Of a stretch of 64,000 nt of DNA, positions 47,204-59,600 are shown piece by piece. Source of the stretch: Bromus sterilis. Lineage: Eukaryota > Streptophyta > Magnoliopsida > Poales > Poaceae. The notes beneath the pieces were generated by a model. That model was not told where the DNA came from and did no database searches. It saw only the letters and a program-made list of their open reading frames with translations. The stretch lies in contig OX465598.1 of NCBI GenBank assembly GCA_950022295.1, positions 64,216,001 through 64,280,000 on the forward strand. Direction: 5' to 3'. The translations under genes were made by a program, and so were the position numbers. The stretch's first letter is position 1, and every line of letters starts with the position of its first letter.

Positions 47204-48554
47204 TGATGACCCACAAGTATAGGGGATCGCCACAGTCTTCAAGGGAAGTACAACCCAATTTATTGATTCAACACAAGGGGAGCCAAAGAATACTTATAAG
47301 CCTTAACAAATGAGTTGTCAGTTCAGCTGCACCTGAAAGTAATATTGCTCGCAATGGTTTATCAGTGGTAACAGTTTTATGGAAGTGGCAGTAATGGAAT
47401 AAAAGCAGCAGTGAAGTAAAAAACAACAGTAGTAACAATTGCAGTAAACAGCAGGATGGAAAACACTGTAGGTATAGGGATGGATGGACGGGCGTTGCAT
47501 GGATAAGAGAATTCATGGTACACATAAGACAGGGGCATTGCAGATAAATAAGATAAAAACATCCTAGTACTAGATAACCATAGGTGTGTGTTCCTATATA
47601 GCCGTACGTGCTCACAAGGAGAACTTGCACAACATCTTTTGTCCTGCCAGCCCGTTGCTACGGGGCCTCTAGGGAACTACTGGCAATTAAGTTGTTCCTT
47701 TCAATAGAACACACCTGATCCTCACATCAAAGTCATTCCCTCCGGGTGTCCCAATTATTGTCACTTCGGGGCCATCGGTTCCGGACAATGATATGTGTAA
47801 ACAACTTGCAGATAAGACCAAGAACAATAATTATCCTCATGAATCAATAACATGTTCAGATCTGAGATCATGGCACTATTAAGCTCAACAAGTTGCAACA
47901 ATGTCAAAAAGCACCAACAAAGATACTAAGCACTATGCCCATAACAATCTTATGTCTATTACATGAACAATCTCATCCAATCCCTACCATCCCCTCACCT
48001 ACAGCAGGGGAACTACTCACACATGGATGGTGGCATCATAGATGGTTGATGGAGTGGCGTTGGTGATGATGACGGCGATGATCTCCTCCAATTCCCCGTC
48101 CTGGCAGGGTGCCAGAACAGAGACTTCTGATCCCTATTTGAGGTTTCGGGATGGCGGCGGAGGAGCGGAACTCTTCTGGAAAAACGACCGCTACCCCCAA
48201 AGTTTTTAGGTATGAGGGAGTATATAGTCGAAGGGGAGGTCCAGGGGGTGCCCGGGGCAGCCACACCACCCCTAGGCGCGGCCAGGGCTGGGCCCGCGCC
48301 TGGCACAGGTGTGGGCCCCTCGTGGGCCTTCTGCACTTTTCCTTCTGGCTCCGTGAGTCTTCAGGTAAAATATTGACTTTTATAGTTTTGTTCAGGGATT
48401 TCCCAAAAGTTGAATTTCTGCACATAAACAAGCCACCAAAGCAATTCTGCTAAAAACAGCGTTAGTCCGTGTTAGTTGCATCCAAAAACACACAAGATAG
48501 AGGAGAAACAATAGCAAAAGTGTTCGGGAAAGTAGATACGTTTTGGACGTATCA
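47204..48554 (-). repeat. 3' LTR of the minus-strand gypsy element
   Basis: On the minus strand it begins TGATACGTCCAAAACGTATC and ends GGGTCATCA. The TATA box (TATATA, 48221-48226) is 28 bp from the hairpin at 48255-48319. Confidence 0.9.
48255..48319. repeat. GC-rich hairpin module, copy 3
   Basis: Arms GGGCAGCCACACC and GGTGTGGGCCCC, with inner TAGGCGCG and CGCGCCTGG. GTGGGCCC fits the class I TCP consensus. Confidence 0.88.
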
Positions 48555-48567
48555 ACTCCCCCCAAGC
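48555..48567 (-). other. Polypurine tract of the minus-strand gypsy element
   Basis: On the minus strand GCTTGGGGGGAGT directly precedes the LTR start TGATACG. Confidence 0.85.
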
Positions 48568-50573
48568 TTAGCTATTGCTTGCCCTCAAGCAATTCAGTGC
48601 AACTGAGAGCGATAAAAGAAACTTTTACGAACACATTTGCTTCATATGATGTATATAAACTCAGTATATGATCAAGTGCTAAGATGATTCATAATAAGAA
48701 GTATGCACACACAAGGCTACTCAATAGTAATGCAAGCTATGAAGAGATTCCAACACTAATAATAAACAGCATGAACACATAGATATATGCATGATTGGAA
48801 TGCCCATGATATGATATGATAAAGTGGTATCTCGCTTGCCCGTTTTGGTACAAAAAAACATAAATGCCCAGGCACCTCTGAAGTCCAATGAGAAGATTAG
48901 AAGTAGGAATTATCAAAAGATACAAGCATCAAAGTTATGCAGCAGTTAATCACATTCCAGGACAAGCACATTACACTAAGAATGGCAACCGTGCTCTCAA
49001 GAGGGTGCTAAGAGAAAGGATGGAGACTCAACATAAAAAGTAAAAGAAGGGCCCTTCGCAGAGGGAAGCATGGATTACTCATGTGCTAGAGCTTTTAATT
49101 TTTCATAAATCAGAGTGTTGAAAAGTGCTTATTGAAAAGCTTGTTTTGAGAGGTATGTATGTCTTGTCAACGAATGGAAGTAGAGTGTGTGTTATCTTCC
49201 ATACTAAACAAGTTGAGAGCGGTTCTGAAGTGTTGATATTAAGCATGTATATCATGCACATATATATAGTTTGACACTCCCCCCAACCTTGCATATCACA
49301 AACCATGGCTAACCGAATCCTCGGGTGCCCACCAACAATCTCAGACCATGGGGGAGTGTCTATTTTTATTTTGTTTGTTTCCTTTTTGGATGTTAATTGG
49401 TCTAACCAGCTCTCTTTTTGTGTTTAGCGACGAGCACATTATGCATGCAAGTCAAGGGGTACTTAAATTTAGTATGGAAGATAACAAACCCACTACTACT
49501 TCCTCATGATCTAGACAGGAACACAAAACATGAGTTTATTTTGAAGGTTTTGAAAAGTAGCACACGAGTAATTTACTTTGGAGTGTCGGTGAAATACCAC
49601 ATATAGGAAGGTATGGTGGACTCATTTGGCAATACTTTGGGTTTTTGGAGTTTGGATGCACGAGTAGAGCTCATACTCAGTACAAGTGAAGGCTAGCAAT
49701 AGACTGGGAGCGACAATCAAGAGAGCAACAACTGTCATAATCATGCTCGTGACAGAACAAAATTAACAGAGGCATAAAAGTGATACAAGAACTCTGAAGC
49801 GGTGTAAATTGTCAAGGATAATTGACTCTTTGTTTATTCATCTGCATGCGTGAGCATGTGCCAAGTCGATTAAAGTGAATCATTGAGAGGAGGATACCAC
49901 AATGTCATACTATTCTCATGAATAATGCAATGCAATACAAACATCTATATGACATGCTACCTACTATCAGTAAATTGGAACTAATCATAAGAGAGTAAGT
50001 ACTACCAAGTAATCATCAATGGCATGCACCTTACATGAACAAACTATCAAGTTCACATGGATGAACATATGTACAAAAATGAAAACAAATAGAGTTCATA
50101 CCAGCCTCTCACCACATCTCAAGTTGTGTAGATCATCATTATTGCTCTTCTCTTGTGGATTGAATGATATAAAATGATAACCAAACTCCAATGGAGCCAC
50201 CAAGGACAGCTGAACTCTGCAACAAACTTTACAAAACCAAAGAAGAACACGATATTTTTGGGTTTTCGATTTTTAAAAGGCAATAACAAAGGCAAACATC
50301 AAACTAAGCAAAATCTTTTTGGATTTTCGAATAGCAAACTAACTAGAAGGTGGAGCAAACCAAAAACAAAGAACCAAAGAAATAACCAAAGAGAAACAAT
50401 AGAAATATTTTTGGTCCTTTTGTGTTTTGGAGAGCAAGAACAAAACAAGAACAACAAAAGAAAGAAAGAAAGCGAAACATGGATATACAAAGAACCGACA
50501 GAATATGATATGTAGATGAGTGTGATGTCGGCGTACCCCCCCCCCCAGCTTAGGCTTTAGGCCTAAGTGGAGT
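48568..50573 (-). other. Non-coding 3' region of the gypsy element
   Basis: No long frame. Blocks match the inverse of the non-coding tail of the element at 25106-27263 (for example GATTACTCATGTGCTAGAGC near 49073). ACTCCCCCCAACCTTGCATA at about 49275 looks like an internal second purine tract. Confidence 0.6.
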
Positions 50574-51720
50574 TCATGGCCAGCTAGGTGGTGTTGGGTT
50601 CCATGAACCCCCACCATCGAGGTCTCCCTGGTATGACGAAGAAGCACCTTCGTCCTGATAAGCACTCGAGGATGCTCCGGTGTTGTACGTGGTGTATTCT
50701 TCAAAGGGAGCCTCCTCCTCCTGGTAATCCAAGAGACCGTGATACACATGGAAGTCATTTGGTCTCAACTCAGCATCCCACTCCACCTTTGAGCGCGACC
50801 TCGGCAACCTGTTAATACTAAAAAAATGTGGGTTGTGGCAAGGAAACTTCCTTCTTTGTGCCATCATTAAACAGAATCCTGTAACACAAATTATCTAGAG
50901 TGGAGTTAGAGGTAACAAAATTATGGCGCTTCATGGCAGCAAGATCAAGTCTCTGCGGGGTTAGTGGCACATCATTAGGCCTAGCATGAGCATTTAAATG
51001 AGCTAGAACACGTGTAGCAATAGTTCCACCATAGATGGGCCCTTTGGCAGCCAAACGGCAAGCAAAAATAGCACCAAGATTATACTTAGTGTTATTGTTA
51101 AACGCGGCATCCAGAAATGCCAAATGATAGTGAGAAATGTTGCTAGTGTTCCCTCTACCAAGAACATTGGTGCCAAGATAGTAAACAAAATAACGAATGG
51201 CCGGAAGTTGTATATTTCTTATCTTGCCCCGATGAGCTTCGCGGCCATCATCATTTGAGAGCTCACTGTAGAGCCCCAACAAGTCAGCGGGCATGTCCGT
51301 AATCTTGTTTGTTGTCCCAGAGCACTTGACACCTAAAATTCCACAAAAAAATTCCAAGTACAAGTAAGATTTATCATAGATTTTGAAACCAACACTAGAG
51401 CCAAACATCTTGTTAGTGAAAGTAAATCTCTCAACAAAGATTTTTGTGAGTAAAGGATATTGAGGACTCTCATAAGTCATGTAAGAAAGCAAACCGCAAC
51501 GGGTCACAAGGCGTGTGAAGTCATCAAGAATCCCTGCTTTAGTCATGAAAGTTTCACATGGGAAGATGGAGGCATTAGCATCTCCGCAATCATCCTCACC
51601 GAAGGTTGGTGCTAGAAGACTCTCGTTGTAGGATGGCCTGAATTGAGAGACCGATCTCCTAGGCCTTGATGAACTTGGTTCTTCCCTTTTAAAAACATCT
51701 CCATAGTTGTAGTTCTCCAT
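50574..51720 (-). pseudogene. Extra 3' ORF (ATHILA ORF-like), one frameshift
   Basis: An ATG frame of 300 codons (51720-50818) starts MENYNYGDVFKREEP. A second frame continues to 50574, ending GSWNPTPPSWP, so a single frameshift near 50820-50865 splits a protein of roughly 380 residues. Visible features: a Ser/Arg-rich N-terminus, a conserved-looking core (YLYLEFFCGILGVKCSGT, IRYFVYYLGTNVLGRG, FLDAAFNNN, FACRLAAKGPIYGG) and a Ser/Tyr/Asp-rich tail. I see no membrane anchor or signal peptide. Extra 3' ORFs of the Athila lineage are known, but I do not claim a function. A GC hairpin upstream (52116-52173) could be part of its own promoter. Confidence 0.65.
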
Positions 51721-52505
51721 CTTCCTATTCTGAAATTTTTCAACAATCTCATAAAAAGTGAATTTACAACAAACTAAATGGAGGAGCGCACTCTAGGAAC
51801 TTGTAAGAGGACTAAACATGCATCAAAACAACTTATACAACCATGAATCAAGCATGCAAGCTCACTTAGCTAGTCACCTACAGCAGCAAAATACTCAAGA
51901 ACTACTCAACCAATCGAAATTCTACTTGGATAATCGAAGGAGTCACATACCAACTGAAACCAAGCAACAAATTTCAGCAGGAATGGTGCCCGGAGCAAGG
52001 AGATCAAAAAATCAAGAACTGGAGAGGTTGGAGCTTGGGTTTGAGCTTAGAACAAAAAATTTAGATGGAGGAGGAAGAGAATGAGTGGAGAGAGAGAGGC
52101 AAGGGGGACAGGGATGGCCCACATCTGTACCAGGCGCGGCCAGGGCTTGCCCCGCGCCTGGCATGGGTGTGGCCACCATGTGTGGCTCCCCGGTACTTCT
52201 CGGGTACCTCTCGACCTCAAATGTTCCATAAAAAATAAAATAAGGTTTTTTAAATTTTCGAGAAACTTTATTTTCTAGGTATTTTCAGAAATTGGCAAAT
52301 GTTAAAATCTAGAAAACCAAAAGTTGAAAAGGTGGAAATCCAAATCAAATCCTGACTACAAAAGTTCTAATTCACTCCAATGAACAGTAAGAACAAGGTG
52401 AAAGCATAATTTCATTCATCCAAAATCACTTTGTTAGCAAGGTTGATCAAGTCTTGCTACCAAAACAATTTCAAATAGAATAAAATTTTGCAACTCACTC
52501 AATGA
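51721..52505 (-). promoter_or_regulatory. Spacer between protease and extra ORF, with hairpin
   Basis: The spacer holds the GC hairpin (52116-52173), followed in the coding direction by a CT-rich stretch and then about 400 bp to the ORF start. The arrangement resembles the LTR promoter, though no TATA box is evident. It may be an internal promoter; this is inferred. Confidence 0.45.
52116..52173. repeat. GC-rich hairpin module, copy 4 (internal)
   Basis: Arms GGCCCACAT and GGGTGTGGCC; inner CCAGGCGCGG and CCGCGCCTGG, perfect over ten bases. Unlike the LTR copies it lies in the internal region. Confidence 0.88.
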
Positions 52506-55155
52506 TTATGTTACCTCAACTTTGGTAGGCATAGTCCCAACCATAATAATTTCATACTCTTTCTTTGGCAATGGAATAGGACAATAGTATTCTCCAATCT
52601 TGATGGTCTCAATATTTTTGATTGAGTTCAAACCATATTTCTTATCAATCTTCTGTGAAAATAAACGGTATATTCTTGTCATTAACATTGAAAGTAACTT
52701 TCCCTTGATTGCAATCAATAACAGCCCCTGCAGTATTAAGAAAAGGTCTTCCAAGAATAATAGACATATTATCATCTTCAAGCATTTCCAACACAACAAA
52801 GTCAGTTAATATCAAACAATTATTAGCAACCTGCACAAGAACATTTTCACATATACCAACAGGAATAGCAGTGGACTTATCAGCCATCTGCAAAGATATA
52901 TCAATAGGAATCAACTTTTCTAGAGAGAGTCTCTTATAAAGAGACAAAGGCATAACACTAACTCATGCACCCAAATCACATAAAGTAGTTCTAACATAAT
53001 TATTCTTGATGGAGCAAGGAATGGTTGGAATACCGGGATCTCCAAGCTTCTTTGGAAACTTACCATTGAAGGAGTAATTGGGAAGCATAGTAGAAATTTC
53101 CTCATTAGGAATCTTCCTTTTGTTAGTAACAATATCCTTCAAGTACTTGGAATAAGGTGGCCATTTAATAGCATCACTCAAAGGGATTTGCAGAAATAGT
53201 GGTTTCATAAACTCACAAAACTTGTTGTAGTGTACTTGTTCCTTTGTGTTGAGTTTCTTATGAGGAAAAGGCATTGGTTTTTGTACCCAAGGTTCTCTCT
53301 CACTACCATGTTTCTTGGCAATGAAATCCTCCTTAGTGTATTTTGCATTTTTATCAAGCTTTCAGGTTCCTCTTCAACTTCTTCTTTATCAGAAGCATCA
53401 TCTTTTCCATTTCCACTTTCAGTTTCAGCATCAGAGACGGATACACTATTAGGATCTCTAGCATGTTCATAGGATTCTCCATTTGTTTTATGTTTCTTCT
53501 TCTTTTTCTTAGAAGGAGTACTATCTTTTTGAGTTCTTTGAGAATCTTGCTCAATTCTTTTTGGATGTCCCTCGGGATACAAAGGATCCTGAGTGGCAGT
53601 GCCTCTCCTAGTGGTTATTTCACAAGCATGTTTTTCCCTAGAAGCTTTAACTAGCAAGTCTTTTTGCACTTTAGTGAGCTGATCTATTTGAGTTTGAACC
53701 ATTTTGAAGTGTTTCACAACCATCCTAACATCATTAGAGGTTCTCTCAACAATATCATGCAATTTATCAACATCTCTAGAGTTTCCCATTAGGTGATTTT
53801 CTATTCTCTTGTTAAAGTTCTCCTGCTTAGCAATAAAGTCATCTAGTTCTTCTAAGCACTGATCAAGAGGTTTAGAGTAGGGAATATCTCCCTCATCAAA
53901 GCTATAAAGAGAGTGTACCTCAATAATGGGTGAAGGAGGAATTGGCTTACATAAGTCTTCTATAGGAGGTAAATTCTTCACATCTTCAGATTTAATACCC
54001 TTCTCCTTAAGAGATTTCTTGGCCTCCTTCATCACTTCTTCATTTAATACAAGTATTCCTCTCTTCTTGGGTGCTGGTGTTGGTATAGGATCTGGTGTTG
54101 GAATAGATACTAGCTCAGGAGTAGGTGTTGGTGTAGACCAATCATCATGATTCTTGCTTATCTTGGCTATTAATTCCTCAGCTTCATCAAGTGTTTTTTC
54201 CTGAAAACACCACCAGCACAACTATCCAGGTATGTCCTAGATTCATCAGTTAGTCCATTATAAAATATATCAAGAAATTCATTTCGTGGTAGCTGTTGTC
54301 TAGGCAAAGTTCTCAGTAGAGAGTTAAACCTTGCCCATGATTCAGGCAAGTTCTCTCCTTTTACCTGCACAAAGTCAAAGATTTTCTGCAAAGCAGCATG
54401 TTGAGCACTAGCGGGGAAATATTTTTCAGAGAAAGCATTAACCAAATCCATAGGACATCTAATGGACCTAGGAGACAAACTATCATACCAAGGCTTAGCT
54501 TCTCCTTTCAGTGAAAAAGGAAACATCTTGGTAACAAAATACATGCATTTCTTTTGATCATCAGAAAATAAGCTACTCAAAGCAGAGAGCTCATTCATGT
54601 GCTCCAAGGCAGTTCTAGTTTCAATCCCACAAAAGTCTCTTTCTCAACTATGGATATATAAGATAAATCTAGAGAGAAATCATAGTCCTTATCTCTAATG
54701 TGTATGGGAGAGGTGGCAAACGCAGAGTCATATCTAATGGCATGCTTGGCAATAAGGTTTCTACGCTCAACAGCCCCATTGGTAGCACGAAATGCCTCAA
54801 TAAACTCATCAGTAAGTTCAATATAAGCACCCTCAAGATCACTAAGAGGCTCTCTAGACTCAGGTGAACGAGCAGGTGTAACAGTGTTTTCAGTATGAGC
54901 AACTGTAGCAAGTGTGGCATCTAGGAAAGGACCTAAAGAACCACTTTCATCTAACATAGTAGAGGCATCATCAAAAATTTCACAGGTACTACCAGACTCA
55001 GCAGAAGCAGTAGAACGAGTAACATTGGGACCAGGTGGAGTAAGAAGCTTACTCATAACAGATGGTGAACCAAGAGAAACAGAGGTACTCAGAGTTGTAC
55101 CTTTTCTTGTAGTGGATGGCAGTATGGGAACCTTTTCATCACGATTCTTCCCCAT
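52506..55155 (-). pseudogene. Gypsy gag-protease, several frameshifts
   Basis: Coding pieces run in order on the minus strand: N-terminal acidic gag part (from 55155, MGKNRDEKV), gag core (MEHMNELSALSSLFS, FPFSLKGEAKPWYDSL, FSEKYFPASAQ, LDSCAGG; 54607-54170), a charged coiled-coil-like linker with Lys runs (54221-53205), and the protease. Frame changes occur near 54620, 54200, 53345 and 52655. The catalytic motif CDLGA is followed by a stop where Ser is expected (about 52963), then VSVMP; the second signature MSIILGRPFLNTAG is intact. The protein is dead as it stands. The overall gag core matches Athila-type gag. RT does not follow the protease. Confidence 0.82.
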
Positions 55156-55212
55156 GATGATAAAATCCCAGCGAACAATATTTCCTCAAGTGAACTTATA
55201 AATAGAGCTATG

Positions 55213-55231
55213 CTCCCCGGCAACAGCGCAA
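55213..55231 (-). other. tRNA-Asp-like primer binding site
   Basis: On the minus strand TTGCGCTGTTGCCGGGGAG follows the LTR end CATCA after a short spacer (AGACTGTTTTC). It is close to TGGCGCCGTTGCCGGGGA. Confidence 0.85.
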
Positions 55232-55242
55232 GAAAACAGTCT

Positions 55243-56640
55243 TGATGACCCACAAGTATAGGGGATCGCCACAGTCTTTGAGGGAAGTAAAACCCAATTT
55301 ATCGATTCGACACAAGGGAAGCCAAATAATACTTATAAGCCTTAACAGATGAGTTGTAGTTCAACTGCACCTGAAAGTAATCTTGCTTGCAATGGTTTAT
55401 CAGTGGTAACCGTTTTATGGAAGTGGCAGTAATGGAACAAAAGCAGCAGTGAAGTAAAAACAGCAGTAGTAACAATTGCAGTAAACAACTGGATGGAAAA
55501 CACTGTAGGTATAGGGATGGATGGACGGGCGTTGCATGGATAAGAGAATTCATGATACACGTAAGACAGGGGCATTGCAGATAAATAAGATAAAAGCATC
55601 CTAGTACTAGATAACCATAGGCGTGTGTTCCTATATAGTCGTACGTGCTCACAAGGAGAACTTGCACAACATATTTTGTCCTGCCAGCCCATTGCTGCGG
55701 GGCCTCTAGGGAACTACTGGCAATTAAGGTGTTCCTTTCAATAAAACACCGGAGCAAAGCATTAACACTCTGTGAACACACGTGATCCTCACATCAAACC
55801 CATTCCCTCCGGGTGTCCCAATTATTATCACTTTAGGGCCATCGGTTCCAGACAATGATATGTGTAAACAACTTGCAGATAAGACCAAGAACAATAATTA
55901 TCCTCATGAATCAATAACATGTTCAGATCTTAGATCATGGCACTCAGGCCCTATTGTCAAGCATTAAGCTCAACAAGTTGCAACAATGTCAAAAAGCACT
56001 AACAAAGATACTAAGCACTATGCCCATAACAATCTTATGTCTATTACATGAACAATCTCATCCAATCCCTACCATCCCCTCACCTACAGCAGGGGAACTA
56101 CTCACACATGGATGGTGGCATCATAGATGGTTGATGGAGTGGCGTTGGTGATGATGACGGTGATGATCTCCTCCAATTCCCCGTCCTGGCAGGGTGCCAG
56201 GACAGAGACTTCTGATCCCGATTTGAGGTTTCGGGATGGCTGTGGCAGAGCGGAACTCTTTTGGAAGAACGATCGCTACCCCCGAAGTTTTTAGGTATGA
56301 GGGAGTATATAGCCCGAAGGGGAGGTCCAGGGGGTGCCCGGGGCGGCCACACCACCCCCAGGCGCGACCAAGGCTGGGCCCGCGCCTGGCACAGGTGTGG
56401 GCCTCCCGTGGGCCTTCTAGACTTTTCCTTCTGGCTCCCTGAGTCTTCGGGTAAAATATTGACTTTTATAGTTTTGTTCGGGGATTTCCCGAAAGTTGGA
56501 TTTCTGCACATAAACAAGCCACCAAAGCAATTCTGCTGAAAACAACGTTAGTCCGTGTTAGTTGCATCCAAAAACACACAAGATAGAGGAGAAACAATAG
56601 CAAAAGTGTTCAGGAAAGTAGATACGTTTTGGACATATCA
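55243..56640 (-). repeat. 5' LTR of the minus-strand gypsy element
   Basis: On the minus strand it begins TGATATGTCCAAAACGTATC and ends GGGTCATCA. TATATA is at 56306-56311, 33 bp from the hairpin at 56345-56403. Confidence 0.9.
56345..56403. repeat. GC-rich hairpin module, copy 5
   Basis: Arms GGCCACACC and GGTGTGGGCC; inner CCAGGCGCG and CGCGCCTGG. Confidence 0.88.
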
Positions 56641-59600
56641 GCCCACTCCAGGTTTTGGCCCGTCGCGTTCAAATCCGTCCTCCCACCCAGGCCGCACGAC
56701 CCGCAGGCCGACCCAGGAGCGCAGCGGCCAGGTCTACCCTCAGTTTCGGCCCTCTGTTTTATTTTTTCTGTGTATGAACTTTATTATTTGGCAGATTTGT
56801 TCTAATGGAATTAAATCACAGAATATTATCTGCATGTCCAATTTGAGTAAATCAAATTTCTATGTGAAGCTTGTGAGTAGATCTACTGTATGCACCTTGT
56901 TTGATATTTTTGTGATGCCTATAGAATATCTGATGAATTAAGCTTGATAAATAGGCCTTTATCTTAGAAAATCAATTGCTTGAGTTCTGTAGATCCAAGT
57001 GATAAGATTCTTGTTTGCATGCAGAGTGTTTTGCCATATTTTTCAAATGCCACTTGTTTGAGATCCAATGGATCTATACTTTTTCATGTGTTAAAATAAT
57101 AAGATAATGATATGATTATCTTTAGTAATTTACCACTGTAAATATATAAGGGATTTATGGCTGATTAAAATTTGTGTTGTTAGCCAATGTCCATATCTTT
57201 GCAAAGCCACTGACCTCATATTTTTGTGATGTCCCTATATTATCTGAGAATTAAAATGGTAGATAATAGGCAGATTAGGAATCTTTTAGTAGAAAATACA
57301 TGTATGTAAATCCACATGACCATTTGGAGTGAGTCTTTCTGGCATGCAAAGGCACTGGTATTATCTATCCAATGCCGCTGGAATGAGCCCTCTTGGATTT
57401 TTAGTTTGGACTAGAAGAATTTATGAAGTTAATGGCATAGTCAACTTTGGAGAATTACTATAGGAGTTTAAGTTGAGATTTTGAGATGATTCCACTTGAA
57501 GATGTTAGGTATAATAATTATCTTTGAACTACCACTGGTCCCATAATTTTAGGAGTATGCTAGAATATTTGAGGATTAAAATGGGGAACAGTAGGCAGAA
57601 TGCTGCTATTTCACCATTAAAACATTATCTGGAGTCTTATAAATGATAAATGCATGAGACCAATTGGTGGATGTTCTCTGATGATGTATCTAGCTATAAG
57701 AACTTGAATGGTGCCCATTGGAATGGTAGATTTGTTGGAGTTGATAATTTCGTAAAGGCACCTGACTGGATTGAGTGAATTTTGGTGGATTATTCCTAGG
57801 TGATATTGAGTTGATTCCAACTCAAAGAGGCCACAAATATGTTGTAGTTACTTCCTGTAAAATGTCATAACCATTGGGGCCTTATAGAATTTCTGAGGAT
57901 TTAGTTAGTGAATCAGGACTGTCTGTACCATTTGATTAATAGGATTTTCTAGGAGAATGATAAAAATGCAAAATCAACTTCTCTGGATAGATAATTTCAT
58001 TATCTATCTGTAGATATATAATTTCTCCTTAGGTGGGTTACAAAACCTGAGCAGCCAATTTTCTCAGAGAGGACTAGTAATAGCTAGAATGGGTTAACTA
58101 GCATGTTCTTGCTTGATCTTGTTGTTTTATGAAATGATTGAGTTGATTGATCCTATAGCACGTATTGATGAATCTCCATTTTCTTAATATGAAGTTTGTA
58201 CTGAATGCTTGCTAAGAGTTGTTTGATGCTTGTGTTGCTTGAGTATTGATTGCTCGTTTTTTTCTTTCTCGACGATAGACACGACCGGTGAGGATTTCGG
58301 AGTTCCTGATATTATTATCGAGACATTATTAGTATTGATCTGAAGCAAAAGTCCAGGGACAAAGAAACCAATCAAGGCAAGGCACCTTGCTAACCTCTCT
58401 TTATTCGTCTATGCATTGTTCCACCTCTTTTCTACACATTACTATCATGCATCTTTATTTGTATATGGTACTTGGATATACCAAGTGTAGTTGAAGCATT
58501 AGGATAGCACCCCCTTAGGAGTACTAACATACTCATACTCCAGCAAGGTGAATATGTCACCTAAGCTTGGACTAACTTGATAGTCCAGAGTCCATAACTA
58601 GGATGGTAACCCAGGAGTGTTGATGGAGAAATTATGATGACTCTGAAGAGTTGTGCAAGATGACCCAGACAGACAAATGGTGTTGTACTGGATGGACTGG
58701 GTAGTCTTGTGGTCAAGGAAAACAGCACATGGTTCTAAGCTGCCGGGTCCGAGAAAATAAACCCGTACGACCACATTACCCTGGTTTGGGGCAGAGCTTA
58801 ACTCGAAGGTTGTATGTTCTATTACTGTGGGGTTCCACCGGGATAGCTCTCTGTGTTTGACTAATTAAATGAGAACATTAACCATGGGCAACTCGGGGAA
58901 TACCCATAGATTTGTGATGTAGTGCTCCCACCATGCTGTGTATCTAGGTTACCTAGTACCAGTAGGGACACCAACTCCGTGGGGAGATGCCAGGTATTGG
59001 TATGGCTTACTGGAAGGTTTTGATCGGGGCTTTTGACGTTCATACCTCTGAGTATGACGTGGCTAATCCCGACATTGGAGTTTCCGGATGGTGTGGGTAA
59101 AGTGTACAACCTCTGTAGAGTGTAAAACTATTCAAATAGCCGTGTTCACGGTCATGAACGACTGCAAGGTTCACTTCTTAGCTATGCTGGTATTCTCTGG
59201 AAATGTGTAACCGAGTTATACATACTATGCATGAGTCGTACCAAGAAGGAGGATACTAAACAGAAGGTTCGGTGAAGTCAGGGAATAATTGGCCGTTGGA
59301 CGGTCGGAGAGATGTTGTTGGCTGCTGAGCAGGCATGTTGATATCCCATATATGGTTACCTGCATCTTAGATAAGCATGACAATACTTCATATCTTTTGA
59401 AGTATCTTTTTCAACAATGATATGGATATTCCATATCTTGTTCTCACCGTTGCTATTCTTTTATGACTCCAGGGATAGATACAACTGGTATCTAGACCTA
59501 CCATACAATATCTACAAGAGAGACTATGTATCGTTGAAGTCAAACTCTAGGATTAGAGCTATCCTACCACTTGCATAGAAGCATGCTATATTATTCTATT

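Larger units (their letters stand above)
47204..56640 (-). mobile_element. Non-autonomous Athila-type gypsy element with extra 3' ORF
   Basis: Minus-oriented: 3' LTR 47204-48554, polypurine tract, extra ORF (50574-51720), protease and gag (52506-55155), primer site and 5' LTR 55243-56640. Flanks are GCCCG (47199-47203) and GCCCA (56641-56645), a 5-bp duplication with one change. RT, RNase H and integrase are entirely absent. Only about 0.8 kb separates the protease from the extra ORF, so pol was cleanly removed or never present. LTRs are similar but carry indels, including 32-36 bp missing near 47712 relative to 55752. Confidence 0.88.
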
